This document shows positions 14,630-24,148 of a DNA stretch of 36,446 nucleotides, one piece after another. The DNA is from Moraxellaceae bacterium REDSEA-S32_B1. GTDB lineage: Bacteria; Pseudomonadota; Gammaproteobacteria; Pseudomonadales; Moraxellaceae. The stretch spans positions 1 through 36,446 of the forward strand of contig LUOR01000057.1 in NCBI GenBank assembly GCA_001626925.1, written 5' to 3'. The stretch's first letter is position 1, and the number at the start of each line of letters is the position of its first letter. The position numbers and the translations under genes were made by a program. A model generated the notes under the pieces. That model ran no database searches. It was not told the origin of the DNA and worked only from the letters and a program-made list of their open reading frames with translations.

Positions 14630-16138
14630 ATGCAATTTCTTGCAAAAAAACTCCCTTTAAGCGTTTTAACACGATCTCTGTTTGCTGTTGCGATAACAAG
14701 CTTCGTTGCCTGTGCTCATCAGCCCGAAGTTGATCAACCGATGATTGCAAATGTTGACGCTGAAAGCAATGATGTCGCCAATACACAGCACGATAGATTA
14801 CCCACTCCGCAAGCCATAGGACAGATTGATCTGTTTGGAGGTGCACGTCGGGTCGATCAAGAGCGCAGTCAATTGTTAAAAGATTCGATCGATGATGCAC
14901 ATGCCAAAAATGTGATTTTATTTATCGGTGATGGCACCAGTGACTCAGAAATCACCATTGCACGGAATTATCTTGCGGGTGCGTCAGGTTATCTGAAAGG
15001 GATTGATGCTTTGCCATTTACTGCAAGCTATACCACTTATTCGATTGATCCAGATGGTCGAGTAAATTATGTGACGGACTCTGCGGCATCGGCAAGTGCT
15101 TGGGCGACAGGTGCCAAGTCTTACAATGGTGCATTGGGTATAGATCGTCATAGCAAAATCCACCCGTCTTTGCTTGAGATTGCGAAAGCCAATGGACTCG
15201 CAACAGGTAATGTGACGACGACGGAAATCCAAGATGCAACACCTGCGTCAATGTATGCGCATATCTCAGCACGCAAATGCTATACGCCTGAAAAAACAGC
15301 GGAGCTGTGTACAAGTGAAACCTTACAAAAAGGTGGCCTAGGATCGATCACAGAGCAATTGTTAAAGAATCACGCGGACATCACCTTGGGTGGTGGTTCA
15401 GCACATTTCGATGCAATAGCTACAGCAGGGCAATATCAAGGACAAACCTTATTACAACAAGCCAAAGCACGTGGATTTCGCATCGTCAATAATTTGCAAG
15501 AATTGCAAGCTGTCGATGCAGTAAGTCAACAGCAACCAGTAATTGGCTTATTTGCAAGTAGCCATTTACCAGTGATTTGGACTGGACCACAATCTACGCT
15601 GAATGGGAATAAAAAACCTGCGATCGAATGTCAAGATAATCCTGAGTTTGTATCAGGAACACCACGACTCAAAGAAATGACAGCCAAAGCATTGTCGTTA
15701 TTGGTGAATCATCCAAAAGGATTTTTCTTACAAGTGGAAAGTGGCTCGATTGATAAACAAAATCATAAAGCCAATGCTTGTGGTCAGATTGGCGAAACCA
15801 AGCAACTGGATGAGGCAATCCAAGTTGGGCTTGAGTTTGCGAAGCAACATGGTGAAACTTTGATTATTGTGACGGGCGATCATGCGCACACCAGTCAAAT
15901 TATTCCAACCAAAGCCAATAGCCCAGGACTTACTATTGCACTGAAGACACCAATTGATCAATCGGTTATGGCGGTGAACTACGGTACAGAAACAGGGGAT
16001 AGCCAAGCGCATACAGGTGCACAAGTACGCATCGCTGCATTCGGTCCGAGAGCGGCGAATGTGACAGGGTTGCTTGATCAGACGGATTTATTTTTCATTA
16101 TTCGGGATGCATTGAATCTTCCGCAAAATGCTAAATAA
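14630..16138 (+). CDS. phoA: Alkaline phosphatase PhoA, probable lipoprotein
   Basis: The 502-residue enzyme hydrolyses phosphate monoesters in the periplasm. It follows E. coli PhoA through its length: metal Asp101 in [11 protein letters not shown], the nucleophile Ser151 in VTDSAASAS, the phosphate-binding arginine in [17 protein letters not shown], the metal motif GDHAHTSQ and [14 protein letters not shown]. The position of E. coli Asp330 is Asn here, while Lys328 and Asp153 equivalents are kept. The N-terminus has a signal with a possible lipobox FVAC (Cys28), suggesting lipid anchoring, although Phe at -3 is atypical. AGGAC lies before the ATG. A three-repeat Pho box lies upstream. Confidence 0.95.
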   Translation: MQFLAKKLPLSVLTRSLFAVAITSFVACAHQPEVDQPMIANVDAESNDVANTQHDRLPTPQAIGQIDLFGGARRVDQERSQLLKDSIDDAHAKNVILFIGDGTSDSEITIARNYLAGASGYLKGIDALPFTASYTTYSIDPDGRVNYVTDSAASASAWATGAKSYNGALGIDRHSKIHPSLLEIAKANGLATGNVTTTEIQDATPASMYAHISARKCYTPEKTAELCTSETLQKGGLGSITEQLLKNHADITLGGGSAHFDAIATAGQYQGQTLLQQAKARGFRIVNNLQELQAVDAVSQQQPVIGLFASSHLPVIWTGPQSTLNGNKKPAIECQDNPEFVSGTPRLKEMTAKALSLLVNHPKGFFLQVESGSIDKQNHKANACGQIGETKQLDEAIQVGLEFAKQHGETLIIVTGDHAHTSQIIPTKANSPGLTIALKTPIDQSVMAVNYGTETGDSQAHTGAQVRIAAFGPRAANVTGLLDQTDLFFIIRDALNLPQNAK

Positions 16139-16193
16139 AATTCTTTAAATCTTTTGGAAAGTACTCGATTAATAAGTACATACCTCAAAATGC

Positions 16194-16228
16194 AAAAACC
16201 TTGAATCATACAGATTCAAGGTTTTTTT
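16194..16228. terminator. Bidirectional terminator between phoA and panD
   Basis: A 14-bp perfect stem, AAAAACCTTGAATC / GATTCAAGGTTTTT, has the loop ATACA and T residues on the plus side. It can end both converging transcripts. Confidence 0.88.
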
Positions 16229-16318
16229 ATTGCATCGAGATAAACCACACGAAATAAACAGCTTGGGCTTTGGTGTTTAGACTTACGATGCTTTCAATTC
16301 AGGATTTTTAAAAATGTG

Positions 16319-16699
16319 TTATGCGACTTGTACAGGAATACAGTTGGCAGTATGGCTGACAGTATTGTCTGGATTTGCATAGACTAGGCGTGGTTTGTGA
16401 CGATTTGCTTCAGCTTCGTCGAAATTGCCAAAAGTTGCGATGATAATAATATCGCCGACATCAGCCTGATGTGCGGCACCACCATTGACTGAAATAATAC
16501 CAGAGTTGTCTTCGCCGCGGATTGCATAAGTAGCAAAGCGTTTGCCATTAGTAACATTCCATACATGAATTTCTTCATATTCACGAATGCCAGCCAAATC
16601 CATCAATGCGCCATCAATTGCACAGGATCCCTCGTAATGCAGCTCGGCTTGAGTGACGATTGCACGGTGGATTTTGCATTTTAATAAGCGGGATTGCAT
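16319..16699 (-). CDS. panD: Aspartate 1-decarboxylase PanD (proenzyme)
   Basis: PanD makes beta-alanine from aspartate for pantothenate and CoA synthesis. The 126-residue proenzyme must cleave itself between Gly24 and Ser25 ([18 protein letters not shown]) to form the pyruvoyl cofactor. Other family motifs are [17 protein letters not shown], with the conserved Tyr, and [18 protein letters not shown]. The start at 16699 is set by GAGGAG ten bases upstream; the extra ATG at 16717 lies upstream of that site and is unlikely. A -35/-10 pair is visible on the minus strand at 16773-16745. A PanZ-like activator is encoded at 2019-2405. Confidence 0.97.
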   Translation of the reverse strand: MQSRLLKCKIHRAIVTQAELHYEGSCAIDGALMDLAGIREYEEIHVWNVTNGKRFATYAIRGEDNSGIISVNGGAAHQADVGDIIIIATFGNFDEAEANRHKPRLVYANPDNTVSHTANCIPVQVA

Positions 16700-16744
16700 G
16701 GGAGTGCTCCTCAACAAGATGTCATGATCAGAACAATCATGAGC

Positions 16745-16773
16745 TCATAACCATTAAGTGGTGCATTTTGCAA
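16745..16773 (-). promoter_or_regulatory. Candidate panD promoter
   Basis: On the minus strand TTGCAA (16773-16768) is followed after 17 bp by TTATGA (16750-16745). Initiation would be near 16738, inside a 7-bp inverted repeat (TCATGAT / ATCATGA, 16722-16742). Confidence 0.4.
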
Positions 16774-16818
16774 GGTTTACAAGGATAACACAAGCTGATT
16801 TTAAATTTTGATTAATTT

Positions 16819-17412
16819 TTAAACAATTTTAAACGCATTAATCGCATTCATGGCTTGCTGAACTTGTCCTTGAATCAGTGATTTGGATTGTGCCAAAGCA
16901 TGATCAATTGCTTGATCCATCAGCTGTTGCTCAGAACTCGGTGCTTTACTTAGCACATGCCCAGAAACACGCTCTTTACTGCCTGGGTGTCCGATACCAA
17001 TACGCAATCGTAAGAAATCTGCACCAATGTGCGGGACGATATCTTTTAAACCGTTATGACCACCATGACCGCCACCGTTTTTTAGGCGAATCACACCAGG
17101 ACTCATATCGAGTTCGTCGTGCGCAATGAGAATCTGTTGTGGGAGAATTTGATAAAATTTGGCAAAGGGAACGACACTTTGACCAGATCGATTCATATAG
17201 GTGAGTGGAAGGAGTAAACGAACGTCGTGTCCTTCGATTGTACCACGTCCAGAGATAGCGTGGTATTTGCTGTCATTTTTCAGTGGGATGTTGTATCTGT
17301 CTGCAAGACGTTCAACATACCAAAAGCCAGCATTGTGTCGGGTTTGGGCATATTCCGAACCCGGATTGCCCAAACCGACAATGAGCGATAGCGAACTGTC
17401 ACGATCACTCAT
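16819..17412 (-). CDS. pth: Peptidyl-tRNA hydrolase
   Basis: Pth frees tRNA from peptidyl-tRNA that has dropped off ribosomes. The 197-residue protein has the family motif VGLGNPGSEYAQTRHNAGF with catalytic His26, then LPLTYMNRSGQSV, LIAHDELDM and GGGHGGHNGLKDI. The frame stays open to 17577, but that part overlaps rplY and is a Lys/Leu-rich shadow; the start is ATG 17412, only seven bases after the rplY stop. No good ribosome site is visible, so translation is probably coupled to rplY. The rplY-pth pair is a common arrangement. Confidence 0.96.
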   Translation of the reverse strand: MSDRDSSLSLIVGLGNPGSEYAQTRHNAGFWYVERLADRYNIPLKNDSKYHAISGRGTIEGHDVRLLLPLTYMNRSGQSVVPFAKFYQILPQQILIAHDELDMSPGVIRLKNGGGHGGHNGLKDIVPHIGADFLRLRIGIGHPGSKERVSGHVLSKAPSSEQQLMDQAIDHALAQSKSLIQGQVQQAMNAINAFKIV

Positions 17413-17419
17413 CAGGCGA

Positions 17420-18094
17420 TTACTCGTCTTTTTTCTCTTCAGCGTCATCTGCTTCAGATTGTTCTTCAGCAACTTCTGCTTCAGTAGCTTCAGCTTCAAC
17501 ATCTTCAGCAGCCTTACGAACTTCAGTAACTGATGCAACGGCTTGGTCGTGTTCTTCACCATGCTCAAGTGCAACAATTGTTACGCCTTCTGGAAGCTTG
17601 ATGTCTGACAAGTGAACAACATCACCAATTGCCAAATCTTGAACGTCAATAGAGATCGACTCTGGAAGGTTACGTGGTAAAGTTCTTACTTCAACTTCGT
17701 TTAAGTTCACCATTAACATACCACCAGCTTTCACGCCTACAGCAGTTTCTTGGTTTTCGAAGTGTAATGGAACGTTTACAGTCAACGCTTCACCCGCTTT
17801 CACACGTAGGAAGTCTGCATGCATCGGTGTGTTTTTCGAAGGATGACGTTGCATCGCTTTGATAACCACTTGCTCATCTTTACCATCAACTTTAATGGTG
17901 ATGATTGACGAGAAGAATGCTTCGCTTTCAATTGCTTTAACCACTTCACGAAGTGCCAAAGTGATTGAAGCAGGCTCTTTGCCAGCACCGTAGATGATTG
18001 CAGGAACTTTTTCTTCACGACGAAGGCGGCGGCTCGCACCTTTCCCTTCATGTGCAGTATCACGTGCGTTTGCATTTAATACAAAATTGCTCAT
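17420..18094 (-). CDS. rplY: 50S ribosomal protein L25 (long CTC form)
   Basis: L25 binds 5S rRNA. The 224-residue protein is the long form with the N-terminal L25 domain (about 1-95: RRLRREEKVPAIIYGAGKEP) and the C-terminal CTC/TL5 beta domain (about 100-190: PLHFENQETAVGVKAGGML). It ends in a very acidic tail (AEEQSEADDAEEKKDE). Translation starts at ATG 18094 (MSNFVLNANARDTAHEGKGASRR), with GAGGA eleven bases upstream; an in-frame ATG at 18139 is not supported. A terminator for prs lies upstream, so rplY-pth probably has its own promoter in 18100-18150. Confidence 0.96.
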   Translation of the reverse strand: MSNFVLNANARDTAHEGKGASRRLRREEKVPAIIYGAGKEPASITLALREVVKAIESEAFFSSIITIKVDGKDEQVVIKAMQRHPSKNTPMHADFLRVKAGEALTVNVPLHFENQETAVGVKAGGMLMVNLNEVEVRTLPRNLPESISIDVQDLAIGDVVHLSDIKLPEGVTIVALEHGEEHDQAVASVTEVRKAAEDVEAEATEAEVAEEQSEADDAEEKKDE

Positions 18095-18147
18095 TGAGAT
18101 ATCCTCAAAAAGTGAATGACATGTTGAATTTGCGACCAATTCAACGA

Positions 18148-18180
18148 TAAAAAACCCAATGAATCGAGATTCATTGGGCT
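18148..18180 (-). terminator. Terminator after prs
   Basis: The stem CCCAATGAAT / ATTCATTGGG (18155-18178) has the loop CGAG on the plus strand. On the minus strand it is followed by a run of six T residues (18154-18148). Confidence 0.85.
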
Positions 18181-18193
18181 CGAAAGCGCAATA

Positions 18194-19147
18194 TTATATA
18201 TAACTATCGAACATTGCGCTAATAGATTCTTCATTATTGATGCGTCGGATGGTTTCAGCCACCATTGAAGACACAGATACTTGACGAATATTCGGTAAAT
18301 CTTGAACTTCAGGAGAGAGCGGAATGGTGTCCGTAACAACTAATTCATCAATCACAGAGTTCTTTAAATTTTCAATGGCTTTGCCTGATAAAACAGGGTG
18401 CGTTGCATAGGCAACCACACGGCGTGCACCAAACTGTTTTAAAGCCTCAGCAGCTTTACACAATGTCCCAGCAGTATCCACCATATCATCGACGATCACA
18501 CAATCACGGTCTTTGACATCACCGATCAAGTGCATTACTTGAGATTCATTGGCTTTTTGACGACGTTTGTCAATGATTGCAAGGTCAATGTCACCCATTT
18601 GCTTAGCAACTGCACGTGCACGGACTACACCACCCACGTCAGGAGAAACCACAACAAGGTTGTGATATTGCTGTTGACGTAAATCAGCCAAAAGCACTGG
18701 TGTGCCGTAGATGTTATCTACAGGGATATCGAAGAAACCTTGAATCTGATCGGCATGCAAATCAATCATTACCACACGGTCAATACCAACTGTAGTGAGC
18801 ATGTCTGCAACCACTTTTGCGGTAATCGGTACACGTGCAGAACGTGGACGACGGTCTTGACGTGCATAGCCAAAGTAAGGAATCACCGCAGTAATACGAC
18901 CCGCACTAGAGCGGCGCAACGCATCTGCCATGACCAAGATTTCCATTAAGTTGTCATTGGTTGGTGCACAAGTTGGTTGCACGATAAAGACATCTTTACC
19001 ACGAACATTTTCAGTGATTTCAATAGAAATTTCACCGTCAGAAAAAGTGGCAACTTGAGCTGAACCCAAAGGGATATGAAGATGGCTAACAACTTTATGG
19101 GCGAATTGTGGATGCGCATTTCCACTAAAAACGACAAGATTGGGCAT
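18194..19147 (-). CDS. prs: Ribose-phosphate pyrophosphokinase
   Basis: Prs makes PRPP from ribose 5-phosphate and ATP, feeding purine, pyrimidine, histidine and NAD synthesis. The 317-residue class I enzyme has the flexible loop [18 protein letters not shown], the metal and ribose site [34 protein letters not shown], and the PRPP-binding signature [16 protein letters not shown]. The length is close to E. coli Prs (315). AAGGG lies seven bases before the ATG. It follows tRNA-Gln by 44 bp on the same strand, as in pseudomonads, so the tRNA and prs may share transcripts from ispE. Confidence 0.98.
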   Translation of the reverse strand: MPNLVVFSGNAHPQFAHKVVSHLHIPLGSAQVATFSDGEISIEITENVRGKDVFIVQPTCAPTNDNLMEILVMADALRRSSAGRITAVIPYFGYARQDRRPRSARVPITAKVVADMLTTVGIDRVVMIDLHADQIQGFFDIPVDNIYGTPVLLADLRQQQYHNLVVVSPDVGGVVRARAVAKQMGDIDLAIIDKRRQKANESQVMHLIGDVKDRDCVIVDDMVDTAGTLCKAAEALKQFGARRVVAYATHPVLSGKAIENLKNSVIDELVVTDTIPLSPEVQDLPNIRQVSVSSMVAETIRRINNEESISAMFDSYI

Positions 19148-19191
19148 GTGGGACCCTTAATGTGTTTGGCTAAATAAGAAGTATAAAATAA

Positions 19192-19266
19192 TGGCAGGGG
19201 CGGCTGGATTCGAACCAACGGATGGCGAGATCAAAACCCGCTGCCTTACCACTTGGCGACGCCCCT
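19192..19266 (-). tRNA. tRNA-Gln (anticodon TTG)
   Basis: The minus-strand 75-nt cloverleaf has acceptor AGGGGCG / CGCCCCT, anticodon loop TTTTGAT (anticodon TTG) in stem GCGGG/CTCGC, a T arm with GTTGG/CCAGC, and CCA encoded. It lies between ispE and prs, the position it has in pseudomonads. Confidence 0.96.
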
Positions 19267-19309
19267 AACTTTTCTGATTTAAAGTGATTGATTAGAAAAT
19301 CAATACTGC

Positions 19310-20242
19310 TTAAATCAATGATCTAGAATCACTTGAATCAGCACGAATGTAGTCAAATACTGGCGATGTATTTAAGGTTTTTGCAAGATAAGCCTGAAAA
19401 GGCGCATTATCAGCAATCGCTTGTACATCAACACCAATGGTTTGTACATCATGCGTAAACTCAAGAAATACACAAGCTCCTGTACCAGTAAGTTTGGCTT
19501 GACCGTATTGATTTAAATACTGAAAAGCTTCATTGACTGGTGGGTACAGCTCCCGAGCGAGTGGCTCAAAATTGTTCCCGAACAGACTTGGATTCTGTTG
19601 ATAGGCGGCAAATTTAGAGGGCTTTGTATTTCTTGTCAATGATTTTTGAGAAAATAATGCTTGAGTGCTGATAAAACAGTCAGGTTTTATAATGACAAAT
19701 TGCTGACTTGGTAAGTCGTGAATCGGTGTGATGATTTCACCGATGCCTTCTGCCCAAGCATTTTTTCCCACGATAAAAATTGGCACGTCTGCACCTAGCA
19801 TCGTACCAATTTCAATGAGCTGTTGTTGTGAGAGATGACATTGCCACAATTCATTTAAAATTAATAATGTCGTCGCTGCGTTGGATGAACCACCGCCCAG
19901 ACCTGCGCCCATTGGTATGTGTTTATCTAATCGAATATCACAACCTGCATGTGCAAGCTGTGCAAAGGGTTTAATCGCAGTCGCTGCACGGTAGATCAGG
20001 TTTTTTTCTATCGTGACATCGACGGCATTGGCATCACTGAGTGTAATCGTATCACTTTGATTGACTTGAAAATAAATATCATCATGTAAATCAATGAGCT
20101 GAAATATGGTTTGCAACTCATGATAGCCATTGTCACGCTGTCCAGTGATGTGTAAAAACAGATTCAACTTGGCAGGTGAGGGAACGCAAATTGTCGTATT
20201 CGGATTGTTCACGTGCTGTGTGCTCACATTCAACTTATTCAC
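19310..20242 (-). CDS. ispE: 4-diphosphocytidyl-2-C-methyl-D-erythritol kinase IspE
   Basis: IspE phosphorylates CDP-ME in the MEP isoprenoid pathway. The 310-residue GHMP kinase has the substrate motif SPAKLNLFLHITGQRDNGYHELQT (22-45), the ATP-binding loop IPMGAGLGGGSSNAA (109-123) and GADVPIF. The reading frame begins with GTG 20242, overlapping the end of lolB by eight bases. No strong ribosome site precedes it, so coupling to lolB is likely and the exact first codon is uncertain by a few residues. About 13 non-conserved residues precede the kinase core. It is upstream of tRNA-Gln and prs. Confidence 0.95.
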   Translation of the reverse strand: MNKLNVSTQHVNNPNTTICVPSPAKLNLFLHITGQRDNGYHELQTIFQLIDLHDDIYFQVNQSDTITLSDANAVDVTIEKNLIYRAATAIKPFAQLAHAGCDIRLDKHIPMGAGLGGGSSNAATTLLILNELWQCHLSQQQLIEIGTMLGADVPIFIVGKNAWAEGIGEIITPIHDLPSQQFVIIKPDCFISTQALFSQKSLTRNTKPSKFAAYQQNPSLFGNNFEPLARELYPPVNEAFQYLNQYGQAKLTGTGACVFLEFTHDVQTIGVDVQAIADNAPFQAYLAKTLNTSPVFDYIRADSSDSRSLI

Positions 20243-20810
20243 GACTTTGAATGGTTAAGGTCACACGGTTTTCTTGTGCATCGTCAATCAAATTGAGCTT
20301 GTTTGGATATTTTGCAGATTCATTTTCATAATGCAAAGTCGCCGACCAACCACCTTCTTGAATAGATTGATTACGCCCTTGTGCGTCTTTTTCTACTTTT
20401 GCTGATGAAGTCACGGCTTGACCACTCACCCAAGAGATGAGATGCGTAATCGGCGCGTGCCAACCTGTGGCTTTAAAGAGTAACTCTTCAGGTGTTTCGG
20501 CTTTGATCGTTCCAGTTTTGCTACTGGTGAGTGTGACATCGCCTGCTTGACCACGAATCGAGGTTTGCCCAATACCAAGCGCACCAGTGAGGTCAATGGC
20601 GAATTGATCGCCAACTTGCGTCCAACCGTAGAAAGCTGAACCATTTTGTTTTGGCGTGCGGACACCGATTTTTCCTGTGATTTTAAATTGTTCTGCACTT
20701 GGCACATTACTATTGGTAGGGATAGATGGCGCAGTTTTAATCGTTTGACAGCCAACTAGACCAGTTAAACTTAAACACAAAAGCAGGCTAGAAATACGTA
20801 AATTGATCAA
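20235..20810 (-). CDS. lolB: Outer-membrane lipoprotein receptor LolB
   Basis: LolB accepts lipoproteins from LolA and inserts them in the outer membrane. The 191-residue protein has a lipoprotein signal with lipobox LVGC (Cys21). The mature part fits LolB: FKITGKIGVRTPKQNGSAFYGWTQVGDQFAIDLTGALGIG near 42-82, then a Trp-rich segment PITHLISWVSGQ. The C-terminus is typical (VTLTIQSRE). It lies between a TPR gene and ispE; the hemA-lolB-ispE-prs neighbourhood is conserved in pseudomonads. Confidence 0.92.
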   Translation of the reverse strand: MINLRISSLLLCLSLTGLVGCQTIKTAPSIPTNSNVPSAEQFKITGKIGVRTPKQNGSAFYGWTQVGDQFAIDLTGALGIGQTSIRGQAGDVTLTSSKTGTIKAETPEELLFKATGWHAPITHLISWVSGQAVTSSAKVEKDAQGRNQSIQEGGWSATLHYENESAKYPNKLNLIDDAQENRVTLTIQSRE

Positions 20811-20824
20811 TGGAAATACTCTTT

Positions 20825-22795
20825 TTAAGAATGATGTGAATGTGTCGTAAAAGATTTAGACAAATCTGGTGAAATGTTTGGCGCATTAAATTCAAGCAGT
20901 TGATCTAGCTCAGTCGCATCAGGGTGTGCTGTTTTGAGCTCACGATAGACTTGATTAAAGCGATCAACATCACCTCGAATATACAAAGCTTTGGCATAAC
21001 GCATACCAATGCCTAAGCTAGGTGCAAGTTGATATGCTTGTGCCAATGCCTGTACAGCAACATCATAATCGCTTTGCAAGTACGCCACGTAACCAAGTGT
21101 ATCTAATATGGAGGCTTGTTGTGGTGCATAGACTAAAGCTTGTTCTGCATAACGACGTGCAAGATCAAGTTTGCGGTTTTGCTGTGCCAAAGTGTAAGCA
21201 TAAGCGTTTAGAAAAGTTGGGCTATTCGGCTCAATTTCTAACAGTTTATTTAAGGCAAAATCCAAGCGATCACGATCTTTAAATGGGTCGAGCAAGAGTA
21301 CCTGACTATAAATCAACTCGGCATCATTTGGGTCTTGTTGCAAGGCTTCATCAAGAAGCATCAAAGCTTGTGAAGAATTTCCTACACTTTGCAAAATCTG
21401 TGCTTGCAACTGATAAAGAAAACTGGATTGGCTTGGGTGGCTGACACGCTCTTGAGTGAGTAGTTGGATCGCTTCGGTGGAACGATTGTACTTTAAATAC
21501 AAGCTGGTCAAATTTTTTCGTGCGACAGGGTAGAGATTGCCATCGACTGCTTTATACAGTTTGATCGCTTGTTCAACCTCCTGATTACGCTCTGCACTGA
21601 CTGCCAAATAATAATTGGCTTGGTCTTGATACTGCGCAGAGTTTTGTAGCCGTTTTAGATAATTGCCTGCATTCTGATATTGCTTAGCATCAATACTGGT
21701 AATCCCTGCAAGAAACAGTAATTGTTCATGGTCAGGATATTTACGCACCATGCGACGCAGTTTGCGAAGTGCTTTATCTGTTTGATTCTTCTTCAATAAA
21801 TGTTGAACCTGATAAAGATCAACATCAGGAGTGTCCTGAAAAAAGCTTTTCCATGATAGCCAACGCATGGCACGGGATTCTTGATTTGAGGCAAGATACA
21901 ATTTCGCTTTGAGAATAATAAAACTTGGTACACGAGGACGTTGTTTCAATGCGAGATTGACTTTGTGGAGTGCAGATTCGTATTGCAGATTTTCAGCTTC
22001 TAAACCTGCGATCATGACCAATAAGGATGGATTTTGCTTTTTATCCACCGAATTTAACGCATTCAACATTTCTTGACGTGCTTCGGCGGATTCAGGGTAA
22101 ATCCCTGCCAATATACCTTCGATATTGGCATTCGGGTCGAGCTGTAAGATACGATCAAGGGTCTTTGCCGAAAGTTCATATTGCTTCGCACGTAAAGATA
22201 AATGCGCCAAATAAAACAGCGCAGGGGTATCTTCAGGATAGCGGTCTACCCACACTTTGGCGATATACAGTGCTCTTGGAATATCGTTGGCTTTGAGTGC
22301 CAAATCTAAAGCACGCTCATTGATCATCGGTTGATTATATTCATCGACCAAAGCCAGATAAGTGGTCAAAGACTCTTCAATTTGATCTTGGCTGAGCGCA
22401 AATTCCGCAACAAAGACAGGCAGAAAAATGTTGTCTTCATTTGCATTATTTTTATTTAAATTTCCACTGCCTACAATACTATTCGCTTGCCAACGGGCTT
22501 TCATTTGCTCAGCAAGTTGTTCTTCTTGCTCAATCTGTTGATCTGAATTTGACTGATCGTTGACGAGCTGTTGCGGATTAGATTCTTGATTTGTTTTTGC
22601 AATAGTTTTAATTGATTTATTATCAGCCCAAGAATATGACGCATAGGCTATACTTCCTAAAATCAGGAATGTGATAGAATGCTTTTTTGCCAAGCGTAGC
22701 CACCTGTTTTGTACAGGCTTTTCTTGCGCTTTGCGTTTTTGCAACGAGTCATTTTGCGCTAGATTATCTGGCATGAAGTCCACATTTTGGGTCAT
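20825..22795 (-). CDS. Large TPR-repeat protein, probably membrane-anchored or periplasmic
   Basis: The 656-residue protein has a cytoplasmic-looking N-terminus rich in Asn/Gln/Lys, one hydrophobic segment (about 41-57, ITFLILGSIAYASYSWA) that is either a signal anchor or a cleaved signal, and then tetratricopeptide repeats to the end. Repeats are visible around 155-235, 265-340, 345-440 and 470-610, with consensus fragments such as ALMLLDEALQQDPNDAELIY and ASILDTLGYVAYLQSDYDVAVQALAQAYQLAP. It is 14 bp upstream of lolB, so it is likely cotranscribed and may act in envelope or lipoprotein assembly; that is inference. It is divergent from hemA with 57 bp between. Confidence 0.85.
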   Translation of the reverse strand: MTQNVDFMPDNLAQNDSLQKRKAQEKPVQNRWLRLAKKHSITFLILGSIAYASYSWADNKSIKTIAKTNQESNPQQLVNDQSNSDQQIEQEEQLAEQMKARWQANSIVGSGNLNKNNANEDNIFLPVFVAEFALSQDQIEESLTTYLALVDEYNQPMINERALDLALKANDIPRALYIAKVWVDRYPEDTPALFYLAHLSLRAKQYELSAKTLDRILQLDPNANIEGILAGIYPESAEARQEMLNALNSVDKKQNPSLLVMIAGLEAENLQYESALHKVNLALKQRPRVPSFIILKAKLYLASNQESRAMRWLSWKSFFQDTPDVDLYQVQHLLKKNQTDKALRKLRRMVRKYPDHEQLLFLAGITSIDAKQYQNAGNYLKRLQNSAQYQDQANYYLAVSAERNQEVEQAIKLYKAVDGNLYPVARKNLTSLYLKYNRSTEAIQLLTQERVSHPSQSSFLYQLQAQILQSVGNSSQALMLLDEALQQDPNDAELIYSQVLLLDPFKDRDRLDFALNKLLEIEPNSPTFLNAYAYTLAQQNRKLDLARRYAEQALVYAPQQASILDTLGYVAYLQSDYDVAVQALAQAYQLAPSLGIGMRYAKALYIRGDVDRFNQVYRELKTAHPDATELDQLLEFNAPNISPDLSKSFTTHSHHS

Positions 22796-22852
22796 GGTTT
22801 ATTTCATTTATGTCTATCTTTTTATCACAACTTTGCTGATTGAAGAAGTGCT

Positions 22853-24148
22853 ATGAATTTTGTTGCGATCGGCGTCAATCACCATACAGCTTCCGTGCAG
22901 ATGCGAGAAAAGATCGCATTTAATGCTGAACGCTTGCGTGCGCTCTTTGCTCAGAACCAAAATCAACCCAATCTCAATGATCTGGTCGTGGTATCGACCT
23001 GTAACCGCACAGAAGTCTATGCGATGTCTGAACAGCCCGACCAAGTGCTGAATTGGTTAGCGCAGTCTAATGGTTTTGAAGTCAAGACGCTGTTACAACA
23101 TGTATATCGTTATGAAGATGTGCAAGCCATGACGCATCTGATGCGGGTCGCAGGCGGACTAGATTCTCTGATGCTTGGCGAACCGCAAATCTTAGGTCAG
23201 GTCAAATCTGCGCTTCAACTCGCCAAAGACAATGGCGTAGTATCTACTAATCTCAACCGCTTATTCGAGTTTGCATTTTACGCTGCGAAGCGTGTGCGCA
23301 CTGAAACTGCTGTGGGTGAACATGCCATTTCGATGGGCTATGCGGTGGCACAACTTGCGTCGCAAGTGTTTAGCCACGTGTCTGAACTCACTGTCATGAT
23401 CGTTGCCGCAGGCGAGATGAATAGCTTAGTCGCAAAGCATTTGGCGGAAATGGGTGTGGCAAAAATCATTATTTGCAATCGCACTCGACAACGTGCAGAA
23501 AATCTTGCACAAGAGCTCGGTGCACGTGTCGCTGTTGAAGTGGTTGATTTCGATCAATTGGCAACGCAGTTGCACCGTACGGATGTGGTATCAAGTTGCA
23601 CAGGCAGTTTACATCAAGTGATTCATTATGATGATGTCAAAAAAGCCTTAAAACAGCGTAAATATCAGCCGATGCTGCTGGTTGATTTGGCTGTACCACG
23701 AGATATAGATGATAAAGTTAATAAGCTCGATGGTATTTATCTGTATGGTGTTGATGACTTGCAATCGGTCATAGATGAAAATATGGTGCAGCGTCGTCAA
23801 GCCGCTTTAGATGCTGAAGTAATGGTATCGCAACTGGCTTCGCAGTTCGTCATCAATGAAAAGATTCATCAAGCAGGGCGTGAAATTCACCATTATCGTG
23901 AAGTCGCAGAACAACAACGTCAGACAGAGCTTGAGTTCGCTTTAGAACAGCTCAAACAAGGTGCTGAACCTGAAGTATTATTGGAAGCAATGTCATATCG
24001 ACTGACCCAAAAAATGCTGCATATCCCCTCAAAACTTTTCCGAGAAGCAGCAAAATCAGAAGATCCAACGCATTTTGAATGGCTCAATCAAACCGTCTTA
24101 GATATTGAGCAACATGCTCGAACGCTGAAAGATTTAAATAAAAAATAG
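22853..24148 (+). CDS. hemA: Glutamyl-tRNA reductase HemA
   Basis: HemA reduces glutamyl-tRNA to glutamate-1-semialdehyde, the first committed step of C5 haem synthesis. The 431-residue protein has the catalytic cysteine Cys50 in [13 protein letters not shown], the signature [26 protein letters not shown] (about 97-122), the NADPH-binding region [16 protein letters not shown], and the helical dimerisation tail. GAAGAAG lies before the ATG. Its promoter must lie in the 57-bp divergent region or inside the TPR gene. Confidence 0.97.
   Translation: MNFVAIGVNHHTASVQMREKIAFNAERLRALFAQNQNQPNLNDLVVVSTCNRTEVYAMSEQPDQVLNWLAQSNGFEVKTLLQHVYRYEDVQAMTHLMRVAGGLDSLMLGEPQILGQVKSALQLAKDNGVVSTNLNRLFEFAFYAAKRVRTETAVGEHAISMGYAVAQLASQVFSHVSELTVMIVAAGEMNSLVAKHLAEMGVAKIIICNRTRQRAENLAQELGARVAVEVVDFDQLATQLHRTDVVSSCTGSLHQVIHYDDVKKALKQRKYQPMLLVDLAVPRDIDDKVNKLDGIYLYGVDDLQSVIDENMVQRRQAALDAEVMVSQLASQFVINEKIHQAGREIHHYREVAEQQRQTELEFALEQLKQGAEPEVLLEAMSYRLTQKMLHIPSKLFREAAKSEDPTHFEWLNQTVLDIEQHARTLKDLNKK

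Noticed and set aside
17413..17577. N-terminal extension of pth rich in Leu and Lys
   Set aside because: It is the shadow of the acidic tail of rplY in another frame; the family starts at 17412.
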